Source of the DNA: Symbiodinium natans
Lineage: Eukaryota; Sar; Dinophyceae; Suessiales; Symbiodiniaceae
DNA: 26,631 bases
NCBI GenBank assembly: GCA_905221605.1
Contig: CAJNDS010001245.1
Coordinates: 1 to 26,631 of the forward strand
Direction of reading: 5' to 3'
The notes beneath the pieces are model-generated. The model did not search any database. It was not told the origin of the DNA and was given only the letters and a program-made list of their open reading frames with translations. The position numbers were made by a program, and so were the translations under genes. This document shows positions 11,531 to 20,198 of the stretch, piece after piece (the stretch's first letter is position 1; the number at the start of each line of letters is the position of its first letter).

Positions 11531-12068
11531 CCTAGGGGGACTGCGCTGGACGTCTCAAAAAATGTGTCAGTTTGGGGTGCATAAAATGGGCACGATGTCA
11601 GGTGGGATTTGTGAGATTTCTTCAGGTCACTTGCAGTGAACACGGAGAGCAACTTTTGCGCAGCTTTGCAGTTCTCAAATGTGATTCAAGAAGCAAGATT
11701 ACCCCCCACCCCATAGAATCTTAGCGTAGATGTTGCAGGATTGGTGCACGAGGGATGGTACACATGTAGCGGAGTCGTGTCTTCCCCGGTTTAAAAACCA
11801 TTGTATGTTTAAAACGGGCTCACCTCGACTCCGCTGCCGTTCTAAGGGGAATTCCACTTTGGAAGGACTCCGCCGACTCCGCTTACATGACCTCCACCGA
11901 CTCCGCCCACACATGGAACTCGGATGCTTTTTTTCAGTGCTTACTGCTTGAACTCAGGTGTTTCTATCTTGGCACGCAGTGCGAAGATGGCAAAGAAGCT
12001 TCTGCGGCGCTGAACTTGGCGTTGGAACTTGTGTCAAGAATTGAGACGTCCGGTCCGGACCTCCCAGG
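11531..12068 (+). repeat. C unit, copy 3 (first 538 bp)
   Basis: This third copy is cut after GACCTCCCAGG, where C copies 1 and 2 continue into TTGCCAGTTGG. The next bases, TATGTCGGGAGCGG, are the second part of the split A monomer. The block therefore holds about 2.55 C units. Confidence 0.93.
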
Positions 12069-12425
12069 TATGTCGGGAGCGGTCCTCACGTCGGGCAAAA
12101 TTTCCGCGAGCTTCAAAAGTGTGTCTTCTCATCAGAAGTCGCACAGTTTTTGGCCTTCATTTTGAGGCCAGAAATGGGTCCCAAAACTGGGTCTGCCTGA
12201 TTCGAAACTCTTAGAGAAGATCCCATTTCGGGCTTCGCTTTGGGGCCCAAAAATAGGCCCCGAATGGGCCGTGAAACGTGGCAAGTGTGCTTTCAATTTT
12301 GCGGAGACATGCAACGCATGCACCACATGTTGGGTCGGGCGCAAAGATGTCAGCGGTCGCTTAAGACTGTTGGCAATAGCGTTATAACGGAACAAGTATT
12401 GCACATGACAAGCTGAATTGCAACT
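12069..12425 (+). repeat. A monomer 11, right part
   Basis: The A sequence resumes at TATGTCGGGAGC, at or 2 bp before the point where the left part stopped (ATTGTCTTA). TA is therefore either a 2-bp target duplication or shared junction homology. The copy has small indels (for example AAATGGGTCC and AATAGGCCCCG) but otherwise matches the family. Confidence 0.92.
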
Positions 12426-13675
12426 GCACCGACCGCTTGCCACGCAGCGGTGCATTTTTATTGTCTTGTGTCGGGAGCGGTCCTCACGTCGGGCAAAATT
12501 TCGGCGAGCTTCAAAAGTGTGTCTTCTCATCAGAAATCGCACAGTTTTTGGCCTTCATTTTGAGGCCAGAAATTGGGTCCCAAAACTGGGTCTGCCTGAT
12601 TCGAAACTCTTAGAGAAGATCCCATTTCGGGCTTCGCTTTGGGACCCAAAAATAGGACCCCAGAATGGGCCGTGAAACGTGGCAAGTGTGCTTTCAATTT
12701 TGCGGAGACACGCAAAGCATGCACCACATGTTTGGGTCGGGCGCAAAGATTGTCAGCGGTCGCTTAAGACTGTTGGCAATAGCGTTATAACGGAACAAGT
12801 ATTGCACATGACAAGCTGAATTGCAACTGTGGCAACCTGAATGGCGCCTATATGAATAAGTAAAGGCCCACCACCGACCGCTTGCCACGCAGCGGTGCAT
12901 TTTTATTGTCTTATGTCGGGAGCGGTCCTCACGTCGGGCAAAATTTCGGCGAGCTTCAAAAGTGTGTCTTCTCATCAGAAATCGCACAGTTTTTGGCCTT
13001 CATTTTGAGGCCAGAAATTGGGTCCCAAAACTGGGTCTGCCTGATTCGAAACTCTTAGAGAAGATCCCATTTCGGGCTTCGCTTTGGGGCCCAAAAATAG
13101 GACCCCAGAATGGGCCGTGAAACGTGGCAAGTGTGCTTTCAATTTTGCGGAGACACGCAAAGCATGCACCACATGTTTGGGTCGGGCGCAAAGATTGTCA
13201 GCGGTCGCTTAAGACTGTTGGCAATAGCGTTATAACGGAACAAGTATTGCACATGACAAGCTGAATTGCAACTGCACCGACCGCTTGCCACGCAGCGGTG
13301 CATTTTTATTGTCTTGTGTCGGGAGCGGTCCTCACGTCGGGCAAAATTTCGGCGAGCTTCAAAAGTGTGTCTTCTCATCAGAAATCGCACAGTTTTTGGC
13401 CTTCATTTTGAGGCCAGAAATTGGGTCCCAAAACTGGTCTGCCTGATTCGAAACTCTTAGAGAAGATCCCATTTCGGGCTTCGCTTTGGGGCCCAAAAAT
13501 AGGACCCCAGAATGGGCCGTGAAACGTGGCAAGTGTGCTTTCAATTTTGCGGAGACACGCAAAGCATGCACCACATGTTTGGGTCGGGCGCAAAGATTGT
13601 CAGCAGTCGCTTAAGACTGTTGGCAATAGCGTTATAACGGAACAAGTATTGCACATGACAAGCTGAATTGCAACT
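12426..13675 (+). repeat. A monomers 12-14 (12426-12828, 12829-13273, 13274-13675)
   Basis: This array section has an extra A copy. The first and third monomers here both lack about 42 bp at their start (CAACTGCACCGACC junction); the middle one is complete. The two identical junctions are 848 bp apart, which equals a short plus a full monomer. The pair was most likely duplicated as a dimer by unequal exchange. Confidence 0.92.
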
Positions 13676-14624
13676 GCGGGGGCACTCAAACGTGTCCTAC
13701 GCTTCTTGTGTCTTTCTGGGGTCGGATTTGGCTTCACTTGAGGCACATTCTCCAAACCCCCAGCAAAGGGCCTACCTTGTCCCAAATCAATAAGTGTTGT
13801 CGAAAATCCCCTTTCCCCAATGGCAATGTTGCAACACGTTGGTCATGTCAGACCGACCTTCGGCATCCAACATTGCCATTGGGGGCTCGGAGGCACAGAC
13901 AAGCATCCTTTTCCAGGCTCTTCAGGCTCCAAGTCCTTGCGATTTCAAGGTAGCTCTCAAGGTCGGGCTGTGCTGCTTACTGCGTTCTGCAGACCCTGCA
14001 TGTAACACTGCACCTGCAGACCCTGCAGACCTGCAGCAAGCATGCGGACTCTGCAGCAAGCCTGCAGGACCTGCAGCAGCCTGACGCAGCAAGCCTGCAG
14101 ACCCCTGCAGCACAGCAGCCTGCAGGCCAGCAGCGCCTGCGGGCAACCTGCAGACCCTGCCGCACGCCGCCCCTACAGACCCTACAGCAAGCCTGCAAAA
14201 CCTGCTGCCTGCCTCTCCCCCAGCCCGCATGCACTGTGGAAAAGCTGGATCCTTGGGTGTAATTTCATCAAAACTGGTTACTACACGCTCCGCGCTGGGA
14301 AAAAACCACAGTGTACCACATGAATGCATAGTTTTTTCAAAACTTTAAGGTTCATGTAATGTTTCTACTTGGAATCGAGGTACTACACGCTGTTTTCCCG
14401 CATTTTTTAAGTGTAGTACTTGTGTACAGGTCTGCTACACGGCTTTCTCAAGGGTTATACGATTTACCAGTCTTTCAAATACTCAAGTAAGGCCTCACAA
14501 TCCCCTTCAAGGGCTCTAAAACCTCATCAGGACCTCCCAGAGCCTTTTTTCCAACTTTTGCGGGCTGCCCGTTGGAAAAACCGCTGAAAACGTGGTATCG
14601 CGCAGACTACATCAGGACCGACAA
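13676..14624 (+). repeat. B monomer 5, shortened and cut by the palindrome
   Basis: The B leader and CTGCAG core are present, although the core is shorter than in B1. Near 14230, GCCCGCATG joins directly to CACTGTGGAAAAGC. This removes the spacer, the first 65-bp sub-repeat copy and part of the second, more than 200 bp. The unit stops about 38 bp before its normal end, at CCGACAA, where the palindrome starts. Confidence 0.9.
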
Positions 14625-14633
14625 ACTTGGGTT

Positions 14634-14651
14634 TTTTGCCTGACGGCAAAA
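14634..14651 (+). other. Terminal mini-hairpin of the left arm
   Basis: TTTTGCC-TGAC-GGCAAAA is a perfect 7-bp stem with a 4-base loop, about 9 bp inside the palindrome end. Its mirror copy is at 17010-17027. It resembles a bacterial intrinsic terminator in shape, but nothing else here is bacterial. A structural role at the element end is only a guess. Confidence 0.6.
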
Positions 14652-14781
14652 TGGGGATGCGAAGCACTCTCTGCTTGGCATCAAATCAGGGGGCCACATG
14701 GATTACATGGCCCCATTACCTACGACGGAGCTAAGTATGGCCGAAATTTCGGGCGCGGCATGGTGTTCTAGGGCCATAGGG

Positions 14782-14862
14782 CATCATCATCATCATCATA
14801 CCATCATCATCATCATCATATCAGATCATAGCATATCATATATCATCACATCGTGTCATTGT

Positions 14863-14910
<48 letters not shown>
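14782..14910 (+). repeat. ATC microsatellites of the left arm
   Basis: Two ATC tracts (about 14782-14820, and 14863-14910 with 16 uninterrupted units) flank a segment with CATATCATATATC. The mirror tracts in the right arm have different lengths: about ten units at 16663-16692 and a longer interrupted tract at 16735-16790. Translations are poly-His, poly-Ile or poly-Asp and are not genes. Confidence 0.95.
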
Positions 14911-14911
<1 letters not shown>

Positions 14912-15266
14912 ATCATCGTCGTCATCATCATCCTGCCAGGTCCTGAGTCCTGAGCCCTGGCATCTTGGCAGTCCGGCTTCCCGGCATTCCTGGTGCTGGC
15001 ACGCGGTCCTGGCCTGGCATTGCCGCCGCATTGCCTGGCATTGGCATCAATCATAATCGCATCATCGCATCGCATCATGAATCATTATGCATTGTGAAGT
15101 ATGAATCATTCATTCAGTCATGACTCATGACATGAGATCATGATGAGCCACGAGTCATGAGTCATGAGTCATGAGATCATCATGAATCAGGAACCATGAA
15201 TCAGTCACAGTCACAGCCACAGTCACGGCAGTCATGAGTCATTGCCGCCGCCGCAACCCATCGGCC

Positions 15267-15461
15267 TCAAACACGGGTCATGAACAATGAAAAACTGCCT
15301 TGGTTTCCTTTCAGCTTTGTTCGCGTCGAATCCAGCCAATCAAACTCAGCCCATCTTCTTTTCTGCTGTTTGGCTTGACGTGCATTTTTTCCTGTTGCAG
15401 AAAAGGCTGAAACAAAACCACCAGCAATGAAACAGGGCTTGACACATGCAGGCCACACCAT
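15267..15461 (-). CDS. Short conserved frame in palindrome arm, unknown function
   Basis: A 64-codon ATG-initiated frame reads from the inner part of the left arm outward. It starts MVWPACVKPCFIAGG and ends LFMTRV. The right arm carries the mirror sequence on the plus strand (about 16038-16290). There the frame is broken near the start by a 37-bp insertion. It is then open again through CFIAGGFVSAFSA, shifted in the middle, and restored for TRTKLKGNQG and SLFMTRV. The indels between the arms sum to multiples of three by the end of the frame. This could be a relic of a coding sequence or chance. I know no family for it. Confidence 0.2.
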   Translation of the reverse strand: MVWPACVKPCFIAGGFVSAFSATGKNARQAKQQKRRWAEFDWLDSTRTKLKGNQGSFSLFMTRV

Positions 15462-15724
15462 ACTTGAGATGCAAATTGGAGATGCTTTTTTGCTACGTTT
15501 TTTAAAGAAAATTGTTTTTTAAAATTTCAAACCTGAAAAAACGTTTAAAACACAGAAAAAACTGGTTAAGCATTTTCAAAGTCTGCAATATGAATCATAA
15601 TTTTGGAATGCCTTGTTTAGAAACAAAATCGCTCTGAACAAACTTGCCTAAAAAACAAAATCAAAAAACGTTAATTGATTTTTGTTCAATTTTTCCTTGT
15701 TTGAGAAACATTGTCAACGAAATG

Positions 15725-15762
15725 AACAAGATGATCCGGTTGGCTCAGTTTCAAAAAGTTAG
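15725..15762. other. Loop of the palindrome
   Basis: 38 bp separate CGAAATG (end of left arm) from CATTTCG (start of right arm). AAC at the start and GTT near the end of the loop can extend the stem after a 2-base bulge, leaving about 30 unpaired bases. No coding potential is visible. Confidence 0.85.
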
Positions 15763-16661
15763 CATTTCGTTGACAATGTTTCTCAAACAAGGAAAAAGAA
15801 CAAAAATTAATTAACGTTTTTTTTTGATTTTGTTTTTCAGGCAAGTTTGTTCAGAGCGATTTTGTTTCTAAACAAGGCATTCCAAAATTATTTTTCATAT
15901 TGCAGACTTTGAAATGCTTCGAAACCAGTTTTTTTTCTGTGTTTTAAACGTTTTTTTCATGTTTGAAATTTTAAAAACAATTTTGCTTTGAAAAACGTAG
16001 CAAAAAAGCATCTCCAATTTGCATCTCAAGTTTCACTATGGTGTGGCCTGCATGTGTCAAGCCAGGACAGCTGAAAAACACAGACCAAGTTCTTTGAAGT
16101 CCTGTTTCATTGCTGGTGGTTTTGTTTCAGCCTTTTCTGCAAACAGGAAAAAATGCACGTCAAGCCAAACAGCAGAAAAGAAAGATGGACTGAGTTTAAA
16201 GTCTTGGCTGGATTTGACGCGAACAAAGCTGAAAGGAAACCAAGGCATTTCATTGTTCATGACCCGTGTTTGTGGCCGATGGGTTGGCGGCGGCCGCAAT
16301 GACTCACGTGACTGCCGTGACTGTGGCTGTGACTGTGACTGATTCATGGTTCCTGATTCATGATGATCTCATGACTCATGACTCATGACTCGTGGCTCAT
16401 CATGATCTCATGTCATGAGTCATGACTGAATGAATGATTGATGACTGATGATTGATGATTCATACTTCACAATGCATAATGATTCATGATGCGATGCGAT
16501 GATGCGATTATGATTGATGCCAATGCCAGGCAATGCGGCGGCAATGCCAGGCCAGGACCGCGTGCCAGCACCAGGACCGCCGGGAAGCCGGACTGCCAAG
16601 ATGCCAGGGCTGCCAGGGCTCAGGACTCAGGACCTGGCAGGATGATGATGACGACGATGAT

Positions 16662-16692
<31 letters not shown>

Positions 16693-16735
16693 ACAATGAC
16701 ACGATGTGATGATATATGATATGCTATGATCTGAT

Positions 16736-16768
<33 letters not shown>

Positions 16769-16790
16769 GTATGATGATGATGATGATGAT

Positions 16791-16878
16791 GCTGCTGATG
16801 ATCTTCTGCTGAGGATCTGCTGACGCTGCTGGGCAATATGAGACTCTTGATGAGACTGCCGACAGGTTTGTTAATCTG
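16791..16878 (+). other. Right-arm-only segment of the palindrome
   Basis: About 88 bp (starting GCTGCTGATGATCTTC, ending TTTGTTAATCTG) lie between the GAT microsatellite and the outer conserved segment. They have no counterpart in the left arm, where GGGCCATAGGGC runs directly into ATC repeats. The likely cause is a deletion in the left arm at the microsatellite edge. Confidence 0.8.
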
Positions 16879-17009
16879 GCCCTATGGCCCTAGAACACCA
16901 TGCCGCGCCCGAAATTTCGGCCATACTTAGCTCCGTCGTAGGTAATGGGGCCATGTAATCCATGTGGCCCCCTGATTTGATGCCAAGCAGAGAGTGCTTC
17001 GCACCCCCA

Positions 17010-17027
17010 TTTTGCCGTCAGGCAAAA
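17010..17027 (+). other. Terminal mini-hairpin of the right arm
   Basis: TTTTGCC-GTCA-GGCAAAA mirrors the hairpin at 14634-14651 and lies 9 bp from the right end of the palindrome. Confidence 0.6.
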
Positions 17028-17036
17028 AACCCAAGT

Positions 17037-17813
17037 CGGGAGCGGTCTTCACGTCGGGCAAAATTTCGGCAAGCTTCAAAAGTGTGTCTTCTCATCAGAA
17101 ATCGCACAGTTTTTGGCCTTTATTTTTAGGCCAGAAATTGGGTCCCAAAACTGGGTCTGCCTGATTCGAAACTCTTAGAGAAGATCCCATTTCGAGCTTC
17201 GCTTTGGGGCCCAAAAACAGGATCCCAGAATGGGCTGTGAAACGTGGCAAGTGCTTTCAATTTTGCGGAGACACGCAAAGCATGCACCACATGTTTGGGT
17301 CGGGCGCAAAAGATTGTCAGCGGTCGCTTAAGACTGTTGGCAATAGCGTTATAACGGAACAAGTATTGCACATAACAAGCTGAAATTGCAACTGTGGCAA
17401 CCTGAATGGCGCCTATATGAATAAGTAAAGGCCCACCACCGACCGCTTGCCACGCAGCGGTGCATTTTTATTGTCTTATGTCGGGAGCGGTCCTTACGTC
17501 GGGCAAAATTTTGGCGAGCTTCAAAAGTGTGTCTTCTCATCAGAAATCGCACAGTTTTTGACCAGAAATTGGATCAAAACTGGGTCTTCGAAACTCTTAG
17601 ACAAGATCCCATTTTGGGCTTCGCTTTGAGGCCCAAAATAGAACCCCAGAATGGCCGTGAAACGTGGCAAGTGTGCTTTCAATTTTGCGGAGACACGCAA
17701 AGCATGCACCACATGTTTGGGTCGGGCGCAAAGATTGTCAGCGGTCGCTCAAAACTGTTGGCAATAGCGTTATAACGGAACAAGTATTGCACATGACAAG
17801 CTGAATTGCAACT
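17037..17813 (+). repeat. A monomers 15-16 (17037-17393 partial, 17394-17813)
   Basis: The first copy resumes directly after the palindrome at CGGGAGCGGTC, which is monomer position 89, so its first 88 bp are missing. The second is complete at both ends but shortened to 420 bp by several internal deletions between 17555 and 17660. Both are more diverged than the copies left of the palindrome. Confidence 0.92.
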
Positions 17814-18203
17814 GCGGGGGCACTCAAACGTGTTCTACGCTTCTTGTGTCTTTCTGGGGTCGGATTTGGCTTCACTTGAGGCACATTCTCCAAACCCCCA
17901 GCAAAGGGCCCTTGTCCCAAATCAATAAGTGTTGTCGAAAATCCCCTTTTCCCAATGGCAGCCATTGGGGGCTCGGAGCACAGACAAGCATCCGCTCCAA
18001 GTCCTTTCAAGGTAGCTCTCAAGGGTGGAACTGCGCTGCTTACTGCGTTCTGCAGACCCTGCATGTAACACTGCAGCAACCTGCAGACCCTGCGACCTGC
18101 AGCAAGCATGCGGACTTTGCAGCAAGCCTGCAGGCCCTACAGCCTGATGCAGCAAGCCTACAGCTGCAGGGTCTGTAGGCTGTCAGGTCTGCTACACGCG
18201 CTT
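17814..18203 (+). repeat. B monomer 6, decayed right end of the array
   Basis: The leader and part of the CTGCAG core are recognisable but carry many deletions, for example around 17910, 17960 and 18000. After GTCTGTAGGCTGTC the sequence jumps to AGGTCTGCTACACGCGCTT, which in intact B units lies several hundred bases further on. B homology stops near 18203. This is the array boundary. Confidence 0.9.
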
Positions 18204-18530
18204 AAGAGATGCACGGTTGGATGCCCAACGCGCAACCCTGTCACCAATCTCACAACTTCGGCTCTGCGCTAAGTTAATGCTGGAGAGATTGAGAGCGGCT
18301 ATGTTGCCAGGTTATGCGTTGCAAGATGCGCCTCTAATGTTTACGCACCTACAAGCTTGATGTAGACCACTATACAGGCTGCACCAAGTTGCTTAGAATG
18401 TCCGGGTTTTGTAAAAGACAAGTGCATTTTTGTTTGGCCGTGGTCTCCTGGTCCACTTCTCTCTGAAGTTGTCCTTTTCCTGGTTTGCGTGGTTAATAAC
18501 GTTGTGCAATTATCTTGGCTTCTGTGCGTA
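18204..18530. other. Low-copy stretch beside the array, no recognised gene
   Basis: No repeat monomer or known gene is seen. A plus-strand frame is open from about 18149, inside the last B unit, across the array edge to a TGA at 18358-18360. Its part right of the edge reads like ordinary protein (for example MLERLRAAMLPGYALQDA). Its only ATG gives 27 residues. Confidence 0.4.
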
Positions 18531-18592
18531 CGACGACAACGACAACGACCACGACAACCCACGACGACCACGACAACCACGACAACGAAGAT
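18531..18592 (+). repeat. CGACAA-type microsatellite
   Basis: Interrupted repeats of CGACAAC, CGACCACGACAAC and CGACGACAAC fill about 60 bp. In one frame this gives an Asp/Asn/His run, so open frames across it are not informative. Confidence 0.8.
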
Positions 18593-18914
18593 TACGACTA
18601 GTGACTAGTTCTACCGTCGTAGCACAATTTGACAATATTGCCCGTCTCATTACTGTGTCAGTGTCCGTTGTTCGCGATGCTTGTGGCAAACTGAGATACT
18701 AGGAATGTTATTTATAAAACAGGGAGATGAGTATTCGTACTTACAGTATCACGATGTTCAGTATGCTTTCGTAGCAAAGCAGCATTGCTGTTTGTATTCC
18801 GTCTCTTCAATATGCATCTTGAAACAAATCCTGTTGTTCTTGCTCGAGACCTTTCTGATAGTACTATGATTGCTCATTTTCGCCTTCAGCGAGCTAAGCA
18901 ACGACCCACTCCTC

Positions 18915-19166
18915 ATGCACCAAGAGACGCTAGCAGGATCCTTGGTGTTGAAGAAATTAAGAGCAACACACATCGATATCGCGTCGACCTTAGAAGAGTG
19001 TGGCGCTTCGGCTTCTTCGTATAGGTTTGGCAATTGGGGGTCCGTATTGCGGGGTCTGTGGCCGGAGGTCGGTTTGACGAAGATGCAGAAACTCCGGCTG
19101 GGTGAGCGGCTTACGATGCTATTTTGCAGACGCTCATTCTGCTCACGTAGTATTTTGAATGTCTGA
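18915..19166 (+). CDS. Candidate frame, 83 codons, unknown function
   Basis: This frame starts at ATG 18915 (MHQETLAGSLVLKKL) and ends at TGA; it is open back to about 18870 without an ATG. The residue mix is protein-like, with segments such as IASTLEECGASASSYRFGNW. Two other frames over the same interval are also open (plus 18785-19024, minus 18758-19033), so the choice is uncertain. I recognise no domain. It could be an exon fragment. Confidence 0.2.
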   Translation: MHQETLAGSLVLKKLRATHIDIASTLEECGASASSYRFGNWGSVLRGLWPEVGLTKMQKLRLGERLTMLFCRRSFCSRSILNV

Positions 19167-19386
19167 CTTGGTCTTGGTTGCGATTCAACTTGAAGATTTT
19201 TGCTTGGGCCAAGATCTTGCGAATTTCATGCAGCGGCAGTTCATAAAGTGTATGGCTCGCGCGACTGTCGTTTATTTTGTTTTGCTTTATATTGTGCGGT
19301 AGTACAAAGCAAATCGTACATGTTGCTTGGCACATAGATCATAGGATGCAGTATATAGTATGCAATTGGTCTATGGTATATGATGT
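19167..19386. other. AT-richer stretch, nothing recognised
   Basis: About 220 bp with TATAG/TATGC-like low-complexity sequence near 19350-19385. A minus-strand frame (19111-19335) is open but matches nothing I know. Confidence 0.4.
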
Positions 19387-19722
19387 ATGGTAAACTCCAG
19401 AAATAGTATGTGCAGAGTAAACAAGGTCAGAAGCTCTAACCTGGCCTGCGCCTCATTCCAGTCAGATCCGCTGCCAGGGGTGCTGTCAGTTGCTGGGTTT
19501 GGACCTTCGGCATTTTGCAGGCGAGGTCCCTTCAACGGCATTCAACGGCACTCCAAAACACCCCCGTGCGTCCAAGCTTTCAAGGAAGAGTTGGATCCAT
19601 TTGGACATATGCTAAGCCTCTTACACCCTGAGCCCCGAAAGCGCTTGAGACCTCAACTCCGAGGCTACGTAGGCGACATAAGCCATTGCCTCGTGTGGAA
19701 TTCTTTGGGGCAGAAAGTCTGA
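19387..19722 (+). CDS. Candidate frame, 111 codons, unknown function
   Basis: An ATG-initiated frame with balanced composition runs to TGA at 19720-19722. Visible segments are SFQSDPLPGVLSVAGFGP and AFKEELDPFGHMLSLLH. No known motif, signal peptide or membrane segment is seen. A second plus frame (19686-19910) overlaps its end and continues in protein-like sequence, so one indel could join the two. No typical intron borders were confirmed. It may be a real exon, a pseudogene or chance. Confidence 0.28.
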   Translation: MVNSRNSMCRVNKVRSSNLACASFQSDPLPGVLSVAGFGPSAFCRRGPFNGIQRHSKTPPCVQAFKEELDPFGHMLSLLHPEPRKRLRPQLRGYVGDISHCLVWNSLGQKV

Positions 19723-20198
19723 CAGTAGTCCTGCAAGCAACATCGGTTTCGTTGAGCTTTGGGAAAGCTCCTGGACTTCGTCCTGTTGCTGTAGGGATGC
19801 ATATTTTCCTTTTTTCTGGTGAAGCTACGGGGAGTCAGACCTTCGCTCACTCCATAATTAATTCTTTTGGAGGACTCGAATTGCGAAAAAAGTTTTTTTT
19901 AAACATGTAAGGGTGCCCGTTTTCCCTCCTAGAATGCAGAGAAGTCTCTCCTTCCCCAGGCACGCAATTTTCCGGTGAGTGGCGGCCCCTACGCGGCCCA
20001 GGCGGGTCTCGGTTCATAGGAGTGGGGTTTGTGGGATGCCCCCTACAACGAGGATCCCACGATGTCCACGCTGCGCCAACCAATAATCCTCAGCGCCCAT
20101 CGAAGAGCCGTCCGTTGGCTTTCGGAGCGCACAGGTCCCCAACATAGCCTTTTCTTTTGTCTTTTGCACCCGCCCTGCATACCCAGTAAGTCGCAAAG
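19723..20198. other. No recognised gene; open frames only
   Basis: The plus frame 19686-19910 ends at TAA near the A/T-rich AAAAAAGTTTTTTTTAAAC. A minus frame at 20014-20196 (60 codons) is also open. Neither shows a known domain. The interval becomes G/C-rich after 19980. Confidence 0.35.

Larger units (their letters stand above)
14625..17036. repeat. 2.4-kb imperfect palindrome, possible foldback-type element
   Basis: The left arm (14625-15724) is the reverse complement of the right arm (15763-17036), around a 38-bp loop. The outermost bases ACTTGGGTTTTTTGCC and GGCAAAAAACCCAAGT match perfectly. From outside in, the arms hold a short terminal hairpin, a unique GC-balanced segment, ATC/GAT microsatellites, a TGCCAGG-rich stretch, ATGASTC and CAGTCA short repeats, a conserved short frame and an AT-rich inner third. 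The arms differ by substitutions and several indels, so the structure is not a simple fold-back sequencing artefact. No transposase is visible. The mobile-element reading is inference from the termini and the clean interruption of the satellite. Confidence 0.93.
1..18203. repeat. Higher-order satellite array of A and B monomers
   Basis: Two unrelated monomers recur in direct orientation. A starts GTGGCAACCTGA and ends GAATTGCAACT, about 445 bp. B starts GCGGGGGCACTC and ends in a C-rich run before the next A, about 1.23-1.28 kb. The visible order is A, B, AAA, B, AAA, B, AAA, B, A (split by the C block), AAA, B (cut by the palindrome), AA, B (truncated). B starts at 446, 3072, 5638 and 8243 give a period near 2.6 kb. 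Most copies are nearly identical, which implies recent homogenisation. The array continues beyond the left window edge and ends near 18203. The unit boundaries are my convention; the repetition itself is direct observation. Confidence 0.97.

Noticed and set aside
14634-14651. Rho-independent terminator
   Set aside because: The shape fits, but there is no bacterial gene around it, and an exact mirror copy at the other palindrome end suggests a structural role.
14698-15078. Poly-His, poly-Ile and poly-Asp ORFs in the palindrome
   Set aside because: Translations of an ATC/GAT microsatellite.
15121-15180. Repeated TGAGTCA motifs as AP-1/GCN4-type binding sites
   Set aside because: They are part of an ATGAGTC short tandem repeat. 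No promoter or gene is nearby.
15691-15800. Dinoflagellate spliced-leader sequence (GGTTGGCTCAG in the palindrome loop looked similar)
   Set aside because: Only a few bases of the leader end match and no donor GT follows; no SL gene was found in the window.
1-18203. CRISPR array
   Set aside because: Repeats are hundreds of bases long, without short unique spacers, and the context is eukaryotic.
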